A stretch of 64,000 bases of DNA from Nonomuraea africana (GCF_014873535.1 NZ_JADBEF010000001.1:2914001-2978000), one strand, 5' to 3'. Counted from the first letter of the stretch, positions 48,905 to 59,272 are shown. Numbers and translations are program-made. The notes: generated from the letters alone by a model not told the origin.

Positions 48905-49110
48905 CGTCGTAGGCACCGCCGAAGATGCGGCCCTCCCCGAGCCACCGGTCCCCGCCGGGATGGGCGGTCAGGCCCCCCGTGGCCGGTCCCGGTGACGAAC
49001 TGGGACAGGTAGACGCCGTCCTTGCCAGCCTGTCGAGGACCGCCAGCTCGCCCACCGGGCGGTCGGGATGGAGGTTGAGCGTCACACGCAGGCCGGGATC
49101 GACCGGGCCG
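48905..49110 (-). pseudogene. DUF3626 fragment
   Basis: RVTLNLHPDRPVGELAVLDR, then in other frames LSQFVTGTG and GLTAHPGGDRW, GRIFGGAYDEAP: the N-terminal block of DUF3626 proteins. Frameshifted and cut. Confidence 0.55.
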
Positions 49111-49161
49111 TGACGTGGCTGAGGGCGCGTGCGTGTGCCGTGCCCGACATGTCTGTCGTCA

Positions 49162-51246
49162 TCATGACCCGTCGGACGCGTGCAGGATGAAGGCCAGCAC
49201 ATCGGCGAGCAGTGCCTGCTCCTGGTCTCGGGTGGAGCCAGCGCCGTGCCAGCCGTGCTCCTCGACGCGCATCAGCACCGGTCGGCCGGAGGCCGTGGCC
49301 GCCTGCAGGCGGGCGGCCAGCTTCGCCGGCTGCCATGGCGGCACCCGCGCGTCGCGCAGGCCGGTGGTCAGCAGCACCGCCGGGTACGGCACGCCGTCGT
49401 GAACCCGCAGGTAGGCGTCGATGATCAGCAGGGCACGCAGGCCCTCCTCGGTGGTGACGCTGCCGAACTCGGGCACGTTGATCGGCCCGCTTTCGGTGAA
49501 CTCGTTGCGCGTGGCGTTCACCGTCGGCACGTGCATCGCCATGGCCGCCCACAGATCGGGGCGGCGCACCAGCGCGCCGCCGGTGGGGATGCCGCCGCTG
49601 CTGGCGCCCTCGGCGGCCAGCCGTCCCGGACGGGTGTAGCCGAGGGCGATGAGATGCTCGGCGCAGTCGATGAAGTCCGTGATGGTGGCCTCCTTGCGCT
49701 CGCCGCGCCCGGCCTCGTGCCATTCGCGGCCGTAGGTGCCGCCGCCGCGCAGGTGTGCGACGGCGTAGACGCCGCCGCGCTCGTACCAGGCGAGCATCTC
49801 GGGATGGAACTCCGGCAGGTCGATGAACCCGTGGGAGCCGTAGCCGGTGAGCACTGCCGGGTTGTCGCCGTCCAGCTCCAGGTCCTTGTGGTGGATGACG
49901 GTGAGCGGGATCAGCGTCCCGTCCTGCGCGGGCGCGTGCAGGGTGCGGGCGTGCACGTCGCCGAAGTCCACCGGTGAGCGGGGCGCCAGCCCGGTGTCCT
50001 GGAGGGAGTGGCCGTCGTAGCGGTAGAGCCGTGGCGCGTCGGTCCAGCCGGCCACCAGGAGCAGGGCTTCGGGCCGCTCGGGGTGGGTGGTCCACTCCAG
50101 GATGGCGCCGTCCACCGGCATCGGGAGGTCGGCGGGCTCGCCGCCGGACAGGGGCACGTGCCGTACCCGGCTGACGCCACCGTCGAGATCGCGCACCAGC
50201 AGCCGGTCGCCCACCACCCGCACCGTCTCCACTGCCCGCTCACCCGCGGGCACGACCACCCGGGCTTGGGACAGATCGGGTGCGGCAAGCGGAACGGCCA
50301 GCACGCGCGAGCGCGGCGCGTCTCGATGGGAGACCAGGTAGAGGGTGTCGTGGCTGGTGGCGAAGGCGGTCACGCCGTCGGCTGCGCCCGCGACCTTCCG
50401 CCACGGGCAGGCGTCCGGGTCGGCCAGCCCGGCGCGCGGCGCCACGTATATCGTGCAGTCGCTCAGCTGCTCGCTGGTCCAGGGCCAGGGGCTGAGCGCG
50501 CCGTGGGAGATGATCGCCAGCATCCACTCGCCGTGCGGCGGCACCACCAGGAAAGGCCGGTCGCGCGGGGTCAGCTCGATGTGGGGGTTGAGGCCGCGGG
50601 CCAGCACCACCGTGTCCTGCGCCGGGTCGGCGCCCAGCTGGTGCAGGAAGGAGCGGCTGTCCAACAGGTGCTGCTCCGCGTAGCGGTGATAGACGAACGA
50701 CCGGCTGTCTTCCAGCCAGCTCAGGAAGGCGAAACGCGTCGTGGGCGGGATCGTCTCCCGCAGGGCGCCGGAGTCGGTGTCGATCACGTGGATGGAGCCG
50801 TCCTCCGACCCGGAGGCGGAGACGGCGCAGGCAACGTGGCGGCCGTCGGGGGAGGGGACGTACCAGTCGATGGCGTGGTGCCCGTCGCCGGGCACCGTGC
50901 CGGGGTCGAACAGGACCCTGCGCGCTCCGTCGGCCTCGGTCACCGTCAGCACCGGCACGCGGGCGTCCGGCTCGCGTACCAGGGCGAAGACCTTGTCGGC
51001 TGCCATCGCGAGGCCGAAGTACTGCGTGAGCGCGCTGCCCAGTTCGCGGATCCGGGTCAGCAGGCCGGGGCGGTGCGGCAGGGCGTCCAGGTGCTCGCGG
51101 GCGTGCCTGGCCTGGCCGTCCAGCCAGTGGTGGAACGCCTCGCCTTCGGCTTCCATCCACCGGTAGGGGTCCTCGAGTGTGATGCCGTGGAGGGTCTCGC
51201 GCACGACGTCCACCCGGGCGATCGGGGGTTCGGTGATGTCGCTCAT
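49162..51246 (-). CDS. Prolyl oligopeptidase-like serine peptidase (S9)
   Basis: 694 residues, no signal peptide. N-terminal ITLEDPYRWMEAEG is the S9A signature, then a beta-propeller (about 70-420) and an alpha/beta-hydrolase domain with nucleophile Ser549 in EGASSGG, Asp in LRDARVP and His in EHGWHGAGS. Cleaves after proline in short peptides in the family; the usual GGSNGG is GASSGG here and HDDRV is LRDARV, so specificity may differ. A second start at the ATG is not needed. Confidence 0.88.
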   Translation of the reverse strand: MSDITEPPIARVDVVRETLHGITLEDPYRWMEAEGEAFHHWLDGQARHAREHLDALPHRPGLLTRIRELGSALTQYFGLAMAADKVFALVREPDARVPVLTVTEADGARRVLFDPGTVPGDGHHAIDWYVPSPDGRHVACAVSASGSEDGSIHVIDTDSGALRETIPPTTRFAFLSWLEDSRSFVYHRYAEQHLLDSRSFLHQLGADPAQDTVVLARGLNPHIELTPRDRPFLVVPPHGEWMLAIISHGALSPWPWTSEQLSDCTIYVAPRAGLADPDACPWRKVAGAADGVTAFATSHDTLYLVSHRDAPRSRVLAVPLAAPDLSQARVVVPAGERAVETVRVVGDRLLVRDLDGGVSRVRHVPLSGGEPADLPMPVDGAILEWTTHPERPEALLLVAGWTDAPRLYRYDGHSLQDTGLAPRSPVDFGDVHARTLHAPAQDGTLIPLTVIHHKDLELDGDNPAVLTGYGSHGFIDLPEFHPEMLAWYERGGVYAVAHLRGGGTYGREWHEAGRGERKEATITDFIDCAEHLIALGYTRPGRLAAEGASSGGIPTGGALVRRPDLWAAMAMHVPTVNATRNEFTESGPINVPEFGSVTTEEGLRALLIIDAYLRVHDGVPYPAVLLTTGLRDARVPPWQPAKLAARLQAATASGRPVLMRVEEHGWHGAGSTRDQEQALLADVLAFILHASDGS

Positions 51247-51399
51247 ATGCGCATGATCATATGCCGGAGATCCGGTGACTTATCGGACATTGGATCACGC
51301 ACCCCTCCACCGGGCTCGCCTGATGGGCCATGCCGAGTAAGCAACAGTCACGGCCTCTGACTAGCCCTATTAACCCTTTGCGGCGTACTTGGTCTGCCC

Positions 51400-51563
51400 C
51401 CTTCCAGTGCCGCCGGTCGGCTGGCTCGCAGCTCGCGCAGGTCCGGGATGTGGTTGTAGAGCGTGCCGGGGCTCACGCCGAGCAGGCGCGCGATCGAGGT
51501 GATGGAGTGTTCGGGGTTGGGCAGCAGGTCCCGGGCCGCCCGCAGCAGTTCAGGCGTGACCAC
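51400..51563 (-). pseudogene. Serine recombinase C-terminal HTH remnant
   Basis: VTPELLRAARDLLPNPEHSI then TSIARLLGVSPGTLYNHIPD and LRELRAS: the DNA-binding end of a resolvase. Its catalytic domain is absent; the break lies at about 51563. Confidence 0.65.
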
Positions 51564-51570
51564 GGTGGGC

Positions 51571-52332
51571 CGGCTACGACTACCTCTACCTGACCGCCGA
51601 CGAACTGCCCCTGACCTTCGCCAAGCTCCTCACCGCCATGAACGCCACCCAGCCCGCCTGGTGGACCGCTCTGCCAGACACCGACCGGCCCGTGCTGGTC
51701 GGCTACGGGCGCGCCGACGGCATCGCCGACCCGAGGCGCACCGCGCTCCTCACCCGCCTCGGCGTACGCCAGATCATGATCGGCATGGACGCTGGTGCGC
51801 CCCTGTCGCTGGCGGCGATGAACAAACCCGTCGGCGGCCGCCGGCGCGACATCCTGGCCGAAGCCGAGCGGCTGTATGAGAAGAACGCGACGGCCATCAC
51901 CGTCGCCCGCGACCACGGCCTGCTCATCCGGGCCGGCTTCGTCGTCGGCCACATCGGCATGACCCAGGCCCTGCTGGAAGAGAACCTGCAACGGATCCTC
52001 GCGCTGATCTCCGAGGGCGGCACCCGCGGTGTCTTCTCCGCGGTCGACGTCGAGGTGCTCTCCCCCCAGCCCGGCGCCCGCGACTACACCTACCTCACCG
52101 ACCCCGCCGCCGCGCAGGCCGCCGCCTCCCGGCTGGGCCTGAGCATCGCCGACGCCCCGGTCCTCACCACGATCGCCCAGCGCTGGCGCGGGCAGGCCGT
52201 CATCCCCCGGAGAACGCCATGCGCGACTACGCCACCGCGCTGATGCCCGAGGTGTCCTTCGACGACCTCGCCAAAACCCGCGCGACGATCCGCGCCCATG
52301 CCAAGGCCTGCGGCGTCGTCATCGGCGAATAG
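51571..52332 (+). pseudogene. Radical SAM protein, N-terminally truncated and frameshifted
   Basis: YDYLYLTADELPLTFAKLLT, VRQIMIGMDAGAPLSLAAMN and IRAGFVVGHIGMTQALLEEN resemble the second half of a radical SAM barrel; the CxxxCxxC cluster motif would lie upstream and is lost to the resolvase junction. A frameshift near 52210 moves the end (RDYATALMPEVSFDDLAKTR) to another frame. Confidence 0.55.
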
Positions 52333-52373
52333 CCACTCCGCCGGCCCGCCGTGCCGCACCGAGGAGGACCGCG

Positions 52374-53085
52374 ATGCGCCTGACCCCCGCAGAAAGCGAC
52401 CGTCTCCAGCTGTACCTGGCCACCCTGCTCGCCCGGGAACGCCGCGCCCGTGGCCTGCGGCTCAAACGTGCCCGAAGCGACCGCACTCATCGCCCACGCC
52501 GCCTGCGAGGCCGCCCGGGACGGCGCCCGCGTCGAAGACGCGGTCACCGCGGCCCGCCAAGCCCTCACCGCCACCGACGTCCTGCCCGGCGTCCCGCACC
52601 TGCTCAACGAGATCCAGGTCGAGGCCGTCTTCGACGACGGCACCAAACTCATCATCATCACCGACCCCATCCCGGCCGCCGACGACCCCCAGGCCGCACC
52701 CGGCGCCGTCCTGGCCGCCCCCGCCACCGTCCCCGCCCACGCCGACCCGGTCACGATCACGGTCACCAACACCGGCGGCGTGCCCGTCAGCGTCAGCAGC
52801 CACTACCACTTCTTCGAGGCGAACCGAGCACTTGCCTTCGACCGCGCCTCCGCCTACGGCACCCGCCTGGCCCTCCAGGTCGGGCAGGTCATCGTCTTCG
52901 ACCCCGGCACCCCCCGGACCGTGACGCTCACCCCGCTGGGCGGCAACCGCGTCGTCATCGGATTCGCCGGGCTCGTCGACGGCCCGCTGGACGCGCCCGG
53001 CGCCGAGCAGGCCCTGCACCGCGCTCACACCGGCGGCTACCTCGACACCGGCTCCGCCACCGCACAGGAAGGTCACCCCACGTGA
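52374..53085 (+). pseudogene. ureAB: Fused urease gamma-beta subunit gene with frameshift
   Basis: MRLTPAESDRLQLYLATLLA then RERRARGLRL begins UreA; after one extra A in CTCAAACGTG (about 52466) the reading shifts to SNVPEATALIAHAACEAARD and the UreB part (SVSSHYHFFEANRALAFDRA, NRVVIGFAGLVDG). Removing one base restores a protein of about 236 residues. Fusion of gamma and beta subunits is known in the second urease set of streptomycetes. Confidence 0.8.
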
Positions 53086-54359
53086 ACAGCCTGCGGTACG
53101 CCGAGCTTCACGGCCCCACCACCGGCGATCGAATCCGCCTCGCCGACACCAGCCTGATCCTGCGCGTGGAGGATGACGCGCAGCTGCGCGGTGAGGAGTT
53201 CGTGACCGGCTACGCCAAGACCGCCCGCGACGGCATGCACATGAAGGCCGAACTCACCACCGACACCTGCGACCTCGTCGTTTCCAACGTGGTCCTGGTC
53301 GACCCGGTCGCTGGCATCCGCAAGGTGTCCATCGGCGTCAAGGGTGGCCGAGTCCACTCGATCGGCCGGGCCGGAAATCCGGACACCCTCGCCGCGGTCG
53401 ACGTCGTCGTGGGCACCAGCACCACCGTCATCGCCGGGGAAGGCTTCATCGCGACCCCCGGCATCGTCGACACCCACGTCCACCTTGTCTCCCCGCGCAT
53501 CCTCGACGCCGCACTCGCGGCCGGCGTCACCACCGTCGTGAGCCAGAACTTCGGCCCGACCTGGGGCTGCGGTGTGACCGCACCCGCCGAACTGCACCAC
53601 GCGCTGCGAGCCTTCGACGCCTGGCCCGTGAACATCGCTCTGCTGGCCCGAGGCTCCAGCTCCCACCCCGCCGGCCTCATCCGGGCCCTCGCCGAAGGCG
53701 GCGCGTCCGGCTTCAAAGTCCACGAGGACATGGGCGCCCACGCCCGCGCCCTCGACACCGCCCTGACCATCGCCGACGAACACGACGTCCAAGTCGCCCT
53801 GCACAGCGACACCCTCAACGAGGCCCTCTACGTCAACGACACCCTGGCCGTCATCGCTGGCCGCACCCTGCATGCCTTCCATGTCGAAGGCTGCGGCGGC
53901 GGACATGCCCCCGACGTGTTGCAGATGGCGGGTGTCGCGAACATCATCGGCTCCTCCACCAACCCCGGCCTGCTCTTCACCCGCGATACCGCCGCCGAGC
54001 ACCTCCACATGATCGCCACCGTCCACCGGCTCGATCCCGGCAGCCCCGACGCCCTGCGCCTGGCCGCCGACCGGATCCGCACCGGCACCCTCGGCGCCGA
54101 AGACGTTCTGCACGACCTCGGCGTCATCCCCATCACATCCTCAGACTCCCAGGCCATGGGCCGCATCGGCGAAACCGTGCGCCGCAGCTTCGCCGTCGCC
54201 GCCAAAATGAAAGCCCTCGATCCCGAGCCGACCACCGACGACAACGAACGCATCCTGCGCTACATCGCCAAGCTCACCATCAACCCCGCCCTCACCCACG
54301 GCGTGCCGTCTCGCGGCGGGTATCCCCCCGCGACAAGGTGGGACCTCTACGGCCGGTAG
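53082..54359 (+). pseudogene. ureC: Urease alpha subunit, C-terminally truncated
   Basis: About 425 residues against a usual 570. Nickel-site residues remain: THVHL, the carbamylated Lys in SGFKVHEDMG, HSDTLNE, FHVEGCGGGHAPD and the Asp of TSSDSQAMGR. In the mobile flap the usual C-H pair appears as V-H (TVHRLD), loss of the flap Cys. After NPALTHGV the frame shifts to SRGGYPPATRWDLYGR and stops, losing about 145 residues. GTG start overlaps ureAB by four bases. Probably inactive. Confidence 0.8.
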
Positions 54360-54497
54360 GCCTGCGACCGCGTTCGCTTGGTTAGGTCGAGCGGTCGAGG
54401 TCGAAGCTTGGTTCAGCGCAGCCGCACAGCTTGCCGTAGCGCAAAGCCGCATGGCCGGGCAAGCCACGGAGAACGCGAAGCGACGTATGCTTCCCCC
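54360..54497. promoter_or_regulatory. Promoter region of the AraC-type gene
   Basis: TATGCT at 54486-54491 ends 6 bases before the GTG start, consistent with a leaderless transcript. Nothing else recognised. Confidence 0.4.
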
Positions 54498-55208
54498 GTG
54501 GGACTGCGGTTCAAGACGCGCGAGTCGGACTCGGCGTGGGTCGACACCGTGTGGACATGCACGAGCGAGCAGGTCACTGCAATGACGTCCGTCGCAGGGG
54601 TGCGTTGGGGCCTAGTGTTCTGGGAACACGCTGGCCGGGTATACGCGGGCATCACCGGTCCCGAGACCCGGACCAGCACGGCACCGGTGCCGGAGGGCGC
54701 GACCTTTACCGGCATCGAGTTCGCCGTGGGCACCTCGTTGCGGGCCGTGCCCACTCTGGCGCTGGTCGACGGCGGCATCGGACTCCTCGACACCACGCGC
54801 CGGACGTTCAGGCTGGACGGCGCGCGCTGGGAGACGCCCGGCCCCGACGACGCCGAGGCTCTGGTCGAAAGTCTCGTCCGGGCCGGGATCGTGGTCCGTG
54901 ACCTGCTCCTCGTCGAGGTGCTGCGGGGTCACCGTCCAGCCGTCTCGGTGCGCACGGTCGAACGCCGGTTCCGCGCCGCAACTGGACTGACGCAGGGCAC
55001 CATCCGGCAGATCGAGCGCGCCCGCACGGCGGCGCAGCTGCTGGCTGCCGGCGACCCGGCCGCCGACGTCGTTGCCAAGCTCGACTACTTCGACGAGCCG
55101 CACCTGGCCCGCGCATTACGCTCCTACGTCGGACGCACCATCAGGCAGCTGCGCGAGGGCGCCGGCGGCGCGATCGCCCTCGACCTGGATCAGCGTTTGA
55201 CGTCGTAA
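54498..55208 (+). CDS. AraC-type HTH regulator
   Basis: 236 residues. The C-terminal 90 hold an AraC HTH: SVRTVERRFRAATGLTQGTI then RQIERARTAAQLLAAGDPAA and YFDEPHLARALRSYVGRT. N-terminal part is a beta-rich sensor domain. GTG start, probably leaderless. It overlaps the convergent DHFR-like gene by 19 bases at the 3-prime end, a pairing often seen where the regulator controls the reductase. Confidence 0.82.
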   Translation: MGLRFKTRESDSAWVDTVWTCTSEQVTAMTSVAGVRWGLVFWEHAGRVYAGITGPETRTSTAPVPEGATFTGIEFAVGTSLRAVPTLALVDGGIGLLDTTRRTFRLDGARWETPGPDDAEALVESLVRAGIVVRDLLLVEVLRGHRPAVSVRTVERRFRAATGLTQGTIRQIERARTAAQLLAAGDPAADVVAKLDYFDEPHLARALRSYVGRTIRQLREGAGGAIALDLDQRLTS

Positions 55209-55768
55209 ACCAGCTTCAGGATCCCGTTCGAGTAGCTCTCCGATTCCCGCAGCGTCAGCATGTGCTTGTCTCGGTCGGCCCGGCCGAACAGGCTCTTCCC
55301 GCCACCGAGCAGCACGGGAAAGACGAGCAGGTTGTACTGGTCGATCAGACCCGCGTCTGACAGCCGCCGAGCCAGCTCCGCGCTCCCGTGGATGAAGATC
55401 GCGCCGCCCTCACCCTCCTTGAGCGCCGCGACGTCCTCGGTCGAGCGCAGGATCGTGGTCGGCCCCCACCCGTTGACGATGGCGTCGTCAGACAGCGTGG
55501 TCGACACCACATACTTGGGCAGCTCCTTGTAGCCGGCGTGGTCCTCCGAGCCGGGCCAGACCGCCGCGAACGCCTCGTAGCTGCGACGGCCGAACATCAG
55601 CGCTGTCGTGTCGGTGAGCTCCTCACCCTTCAGCGACCAGGCTTCGGGGACGAACTCGAGGTCCTTGAACACCCACCCGCCGCTGCGGTGTTCTTCTCCC
55701 GGCCCGCCCCCAGGCGAGTCCACGACGCCGTCGAGCGACATGAAACCGGTGTAGACCAAGTTACGCAC
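55190..55768 (-). CDS. Dihydrofolate reductase-like (RibD C-terminal) protein
   Basis: 192 residues: MRNLVYTGFMSLDGVVDSPG, ALMFGRRSYEAFAAVWPGSE, GAIFIHGSAELARRLSDAGL, and the FPVLLGGGKSLF end block. Same superfamily as the gene at 32656 but not close. GTG after AGGAGA. NADPH reductase of unknown substrate; likely linked to the convergent AraC-type regulator. Confidence 0.85.
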   Translation of the reverse strand: MRNLVYTGFMSLDGVVDSPGGGPGEEHRSGGWVFKDLEFVPEAWSLKGEELTDTTALMFGRRSYEAFAAVWPGSEDHAGYKELPKYVVSTTLSDDAIVNGWGPTTILRSTEDVAALKEGEGGAIFIHGSAELARRLSDAGLIDQYNLLVFPVLLGGGKSLFGRADRDKHMLTLRESESYSNGILKLVYDVKR

Positions 55769-55914
55769 TGTGCTGTCTCCTTATGCTCGGGCGAGCTGCC
55801 GGGTCCACGCTAGATCACGGCCGCGGTTGCCGTCTTGGACGGAAACGACAGCTGGTCCACAACTCGTATCTGAACGACCGGTACGTCCTTGGTCGTGTGA
55901 GATGTTGATCAGGT

Positions 55915-56112
55915 CTAGGTGAAAGTGCGGCGGAGCTGCCGGCGGGCAGGTTGTCCGCGGGCGATCCGACGGAGGATGCCGTTGATGGCGGCCCAGCGGA
56001 TGACGGCTTCCGAGGTCTTGGGGTGTCGTTCGTAGTCGCGGGCCAGCCGGCGGTGCGCCGTGAGCCAGGCCAGGGTTCTCTCCACGACCCACCGGCGCGG
56101 GTGAACGGCCAC
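55915..56112 (-). pseudogene. IS5-family transposase, C-terminal fragment
   Basis: [20 protein letters not shown] then [20 protein letters not shown] is the end of an IS5 (IS427-like) DDE transposase, containing the last Glu. The DDE front is missing. Confidence 0.7.
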
Positions 56113-56215
56113 CGGCTACGCCACCCATGAGGCCGCCACGGCGGATAGCCCTGGAAGCAGGCATACCGAGGCCGATCCTGCGTGATCGAATGCAGCAAGA
56201 CGAGGCGGGACTCGC

Positions 56216-56960
56216 TCAGCGCGCGGGGGTTCCTCCCCGTGGGTACGGCAATCGGAGCAGGTCAGCGATCATCGCTCGGAGAGCCGTGTGTTGCCGGGTG
56301 AGGCTGAAGCGCTGAAGCCGATCCAGGCAGTCGCCGAGCAGCGCGGTGTGCTCGGCCGTTGTGGCGATGTCGTTCAGCCAGTGCAGGCGTTCGAGTGCGG
56401 CGCGTTCGCTGTCGATGAGCAGCCTGGCGGTGATGAACTGATCGAATGGGCTCAGCGCCGTGGGTAGCACGGGGACGCATCCGGCCAGGATCGCCTGCGC
56501 GAGTTGCTCGAGTACCCCGATGCCGGAGACGCCGTAATCCGGGGGCAGCAGGATCGTGGCCAGACTCTGGCTGTAGACGTCCCTGAGGCGGCGGTGGGTG
56601 GCGGCGTCGGGCGGCCAGCACGAGCAGCGTTCGCCGCCTGTCCCGACGACCACATGCGGGAACTGCCGGAGAGCAGGGCGAGGAAGGCGTTGTAGGCCTG
56701 GCGGTGGATGTCGAGGTCGCCGACATAGCCGACAGTGAACCTTCTGGGTTTGCTGGCCAGGGTGTCGGCGTCGGGAGCCTTCAGCACGGGGACGGGGATG
56801 GGCGGCAGCAGTCGGCGGGCGCGGAAGCGGCGGCCGATGTCGCACACGGTGACGTGGCGGGCGCAGCGCAGGGGGTGGGTCTTGGGCAACGCGCTGCTGG
56901 TGTCCCACAGCAGGGTGGGGGTGGCGCGCTGGCCGGTGTAGTGGGCCAACGTTCGCGCAG
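56216..56960 (-). pseudogene. Probable glycosyltransferase, frameshifted
   Basis: First frame: RCARHVTVCDIGRRFRARRL, RFTVGYVGDLDIHRQAYNAF; second frame from about 56680: FPHVVVGTGGERCSCWPPDA, SLATILLPPDYGVSGIGVLE then QLAQAILAGCVPVLPT. The E-Q-LA-AILAGCVPV block recalls GT4-like enzymes. One frameshift and a lost N-terminus. Confidence 0.4.
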
Positions 56961-57551
56961 CGTCTGGTCTCGCACTGGTGCACCGTCCAGCAGTTCGCCG
57001 ACTCGGCCCTGTACATCGACGCCACGGTCGCAACCCGCGACGACACGGCTTTCCTCAAGCTCCTGAAGCTCAACTTCGACGTGTGGACTAGCGCCAGCCT
57101 GTTCGAGGATATGACTTACGACCGCGGGCTCGCCTCCGCGCATTTCTTCCAAGGCCAGCTGCTCGACATGGTCGCGTCGCTTCCCAGCACCGACAGCGAC
57201 GGCGATGAGGGAATGACCCCGGGCGAGCTGCGCAGGAGGTTCAAAGCAGAGCTCGAACGCGATCCCGACATCTACAGGTCGGTCTTCCTGTTCCTGGACG
57301 GTCTGCAGCCGGGAAACCTCAAGTACCAGCGCTTGCTGGCCGCCCATCTCGTTCTCATGGTCACTCTCAACGCCTTCGGCTACGACTACCAGCGGACGGC
57401 ACCTGAAGGGATGCGTCGCATCGTCGATCTGTTGGAACCTGCGATCCGCCGCAACTTCGTGGTTCTTGTCAGCCAGGTACACCTCGAAAGGCATGAAGAC
57501 ATCGAGATCCTCCTGACGATGCTTGTAGCCGAGACTGACACCCGCAGGTAA
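56955..57551 (+). pseudogene. Unknown protein lacking its start
   Basis: About 198 codons, RLVSHWCTVQQFADSALYID through LFLDGLQPGNLKYQRLLAAH to QVHLERHEDIEILLTMLVAE, helical and well formed. No start upstream of the break with the glycosyltransferase scrap; an internal start at 57081 would give 156 residues. Family not recognised. Confidence 0.4.
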
Positions 57552-57719
57552 CGGGTCTTTACCTCGTGCCAGGAAGGGAGCATGATCGCGACACTGTGAC
57601 GCCGATCAAGGTTCGATGGCACGCGCTCAACCTTCGGTGACACAGGACAAACGCGAAATCCCGTCCGATCCAGATGATCGGGCGGGATCCCGTCAACTTC
57701 AGTCCAGCCGTTTCAAGAA

Positions 57720-58316
57720 CGGCCCCAGAAGTGGGGCGGATGCCGAGCGGTCCGAACTCGTCGAAGGCGAAGGTGCGCGCTCGGGCCGCTCGGGGAGGGC
57801 GTATTCGATCTGGTCGAGCTTGGTCTCGAAGTCGGAATCTGGTGAGTCTTTCCAGGTCTTGGTGCGCTGGAAGGTGATGCCGTGCCGGTGCAGCAGGGTG
57901 CGTAAGACCTCCCGGCCGAGGGTGAAAGCGCGGCTGGGCAGGCGGTGCAGGTAGTCGAGGAGCTTGCGGATGGACCAGCGGGTGAACGGCTGGCCGAGCT
58001 TGCTCGGGCGGGTGGTGGCCGTCTGGGCGATGAACGCTTCGTCGTCAGGACTGAGCAGGCGGGGACGGCCGCCCGCCCACTAAGGGTCCAGGCAGGCCAG
58101 CCCGATCTCGTTGAAACGGTGGATCACATCGCGCACGGTGTCCTCGTCGGCCTGCACCAGGCGGGCGATGACCGGCACGGTGTTGCCGCCGGCCGAGGCC
58201 AGCAGCATCATCGCCCGCCGGTAGCGGACTGTGCTGGTCGTGCCGCGCCGCACGATCCGCTGTAGCTTCTGCCCTTCTTGGTCCGTGAGCCTGCGGACCC
58301 TGACCGGTTGCGTCAC
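57720..58316 (-). pseudogene. IS630-family transposase with amber stop
   Basis: GTG at 58316; VRRLTDQEGQKLQRIVRRG, then GLACLDP followed by TAG (58080-58082), then WAGGRPRLLSPDDEAFIAQT, LREVLRTLLHRHG-like segment and TFAFDEFGPLGIRP, the first catalytic Asp. A CAG-to-TAG change explains the stop. The rest of the DDE domain is lost. Confidence 0.75.
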
Positions 58317-58399
58317 CTGGCCTCCCGATCGCTGATGGCTGTGATCAATACCATCCAACCGGCAGGAACGCCCTACATCGGGGTTGAGGAGTTCAGGAA

Positions 58400-58648
58400 C
58401 AGCAGTTGGCGCTGAGAACGATCATGGTGCTGGGCTTACGACGAGGCAGCCGCGGCGGCAGGCCACCCGGCTTCGACCACGAGGCGTACAAGCAGCGCAA
58501 CACCGTCGAACGATGCACCAACCGCCTCAAGCAGTGGCGCCGGCATCGCCACCCGCTACGACAAGACCGCCACCATCTACCTGGCCGGACTCCACATCGC
58601 AGAGATCTTCCTTTGGTCCGCCCGATGATCCAAACGAGACTGCCTAGG
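58400..58648 (+). pseudogene. IS5-type transposase C-terminus, left copy
   Basis: RGGRPPGFDHEAYKQRNTVE then RCTNRLKQWR, after which one extra base shifts IATRYDKTATIYLAGLHIAE and IFLWSAR to the next frame. The last 186 bases recur inverted at 60107-60292. Confidence 0.7.
58463..58648 (+). repeat. 186-bp inverted repeat, left arm
   Basis: From CCACCCGGCTTCGACC to GAGACTGCCTAGG; base for base the same, as far as I can read, as the complement of 60107-60292. It shares the same frameshift in the IS5 coding sequence. Confidence 0.85.
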
Positions 58649-58833
58649 CCACGAGGAGCTCCAGACCGCCGTGCACCGGCACCGCCGGGTCACGGGAAGC
58701 CCGCGTCTTCGGCTTCGTCCTGGTCGGCCTCTGGCCTGCGGCGATCGGTTGACTCGAGCACAAATGGCCAGCAAGACTGGCTTGCTAGGAGGCCATCCAG
58801 TGCAGAGCTGACACAAAAGCAAGGGGAGGGCCA

Positions 58834-59253
58834 GTGCAGCCTGACCAGGCTCCGTCGCTATACGACCGTCTCGGAGGCGTCTACAACATCGCCACGGTCG
58901 TCGACGACCTCATCGACCGGGTCATGAGCGATCCGCGATTGAACAAGAATCCCGCCGTGGACGAGGCGCACCACCGCGTCTCCCCGGCAGGTTTCAAGTT
59001 CCTCGTCACGGAGATGGTCTGCTGGGCCGGAGGCGGTCCGCAGCAGTACTCCGGACGGCCCATGGGCGATTCACACCGCCACCTGTCCATCACCGAGGAC
59101 GAGTGGGACTCCTTCATGGACGACCTGCACCAGTCGTTGGCGAAGTTTCAAGTGCCACCCGCAGAGGAGAGCGAGCTCGTCGCCATCGTCGAGAGCACCA
59201 AGGACGCCATTGTCGTGGTGCCTCCGCTCGGGGCGGGCCCACCGAACCAGTAA
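58834..59253 (+). CDS. glbN: Group I truncated hemoglobin
   Basis: 139 residues. SLYDRLGGVYNIATVVDDLI at the start, MGDSHRHLSITEDEWDSFMD with the proximal His, and F/Y-rich helices fit a 2-on-2 globin that binds O2 or NO. GTG start after AAGGGGAGGG. The two-gene unit with the MOSC gene lies between the inverted IS5 arms, so it may have moved as a block. NO detoxification is plausible but not shown. Confidence 0.85.
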   Translation: MQPDQAPSLYDRLGGVYNIATVVDDLIDRVMSDPRLNKNPAVDEAHHRVSPAGFKFLVTEMVCWAGGGPQQYSGRPMGDSHRHLSITEDEWDSFMDDLHQSLAKFQVPPAEESELVAIVESTKDAIVVVPPLGAGPPNQ

Positions 59254-59272
59254 AGAAGCGCAGGTGGCGGCC

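Noticed and set aside
50008..51360. 450-codon frame opposite the S9 peptidase
   Set aside because: Antisense shadow of a gene with complete catalytic motifs.
53073..54113. 346-codon frame opposite ureC
   Set aside because: Gly/Val/Asp-rich shadow; ureC motifs lie on the other strand.
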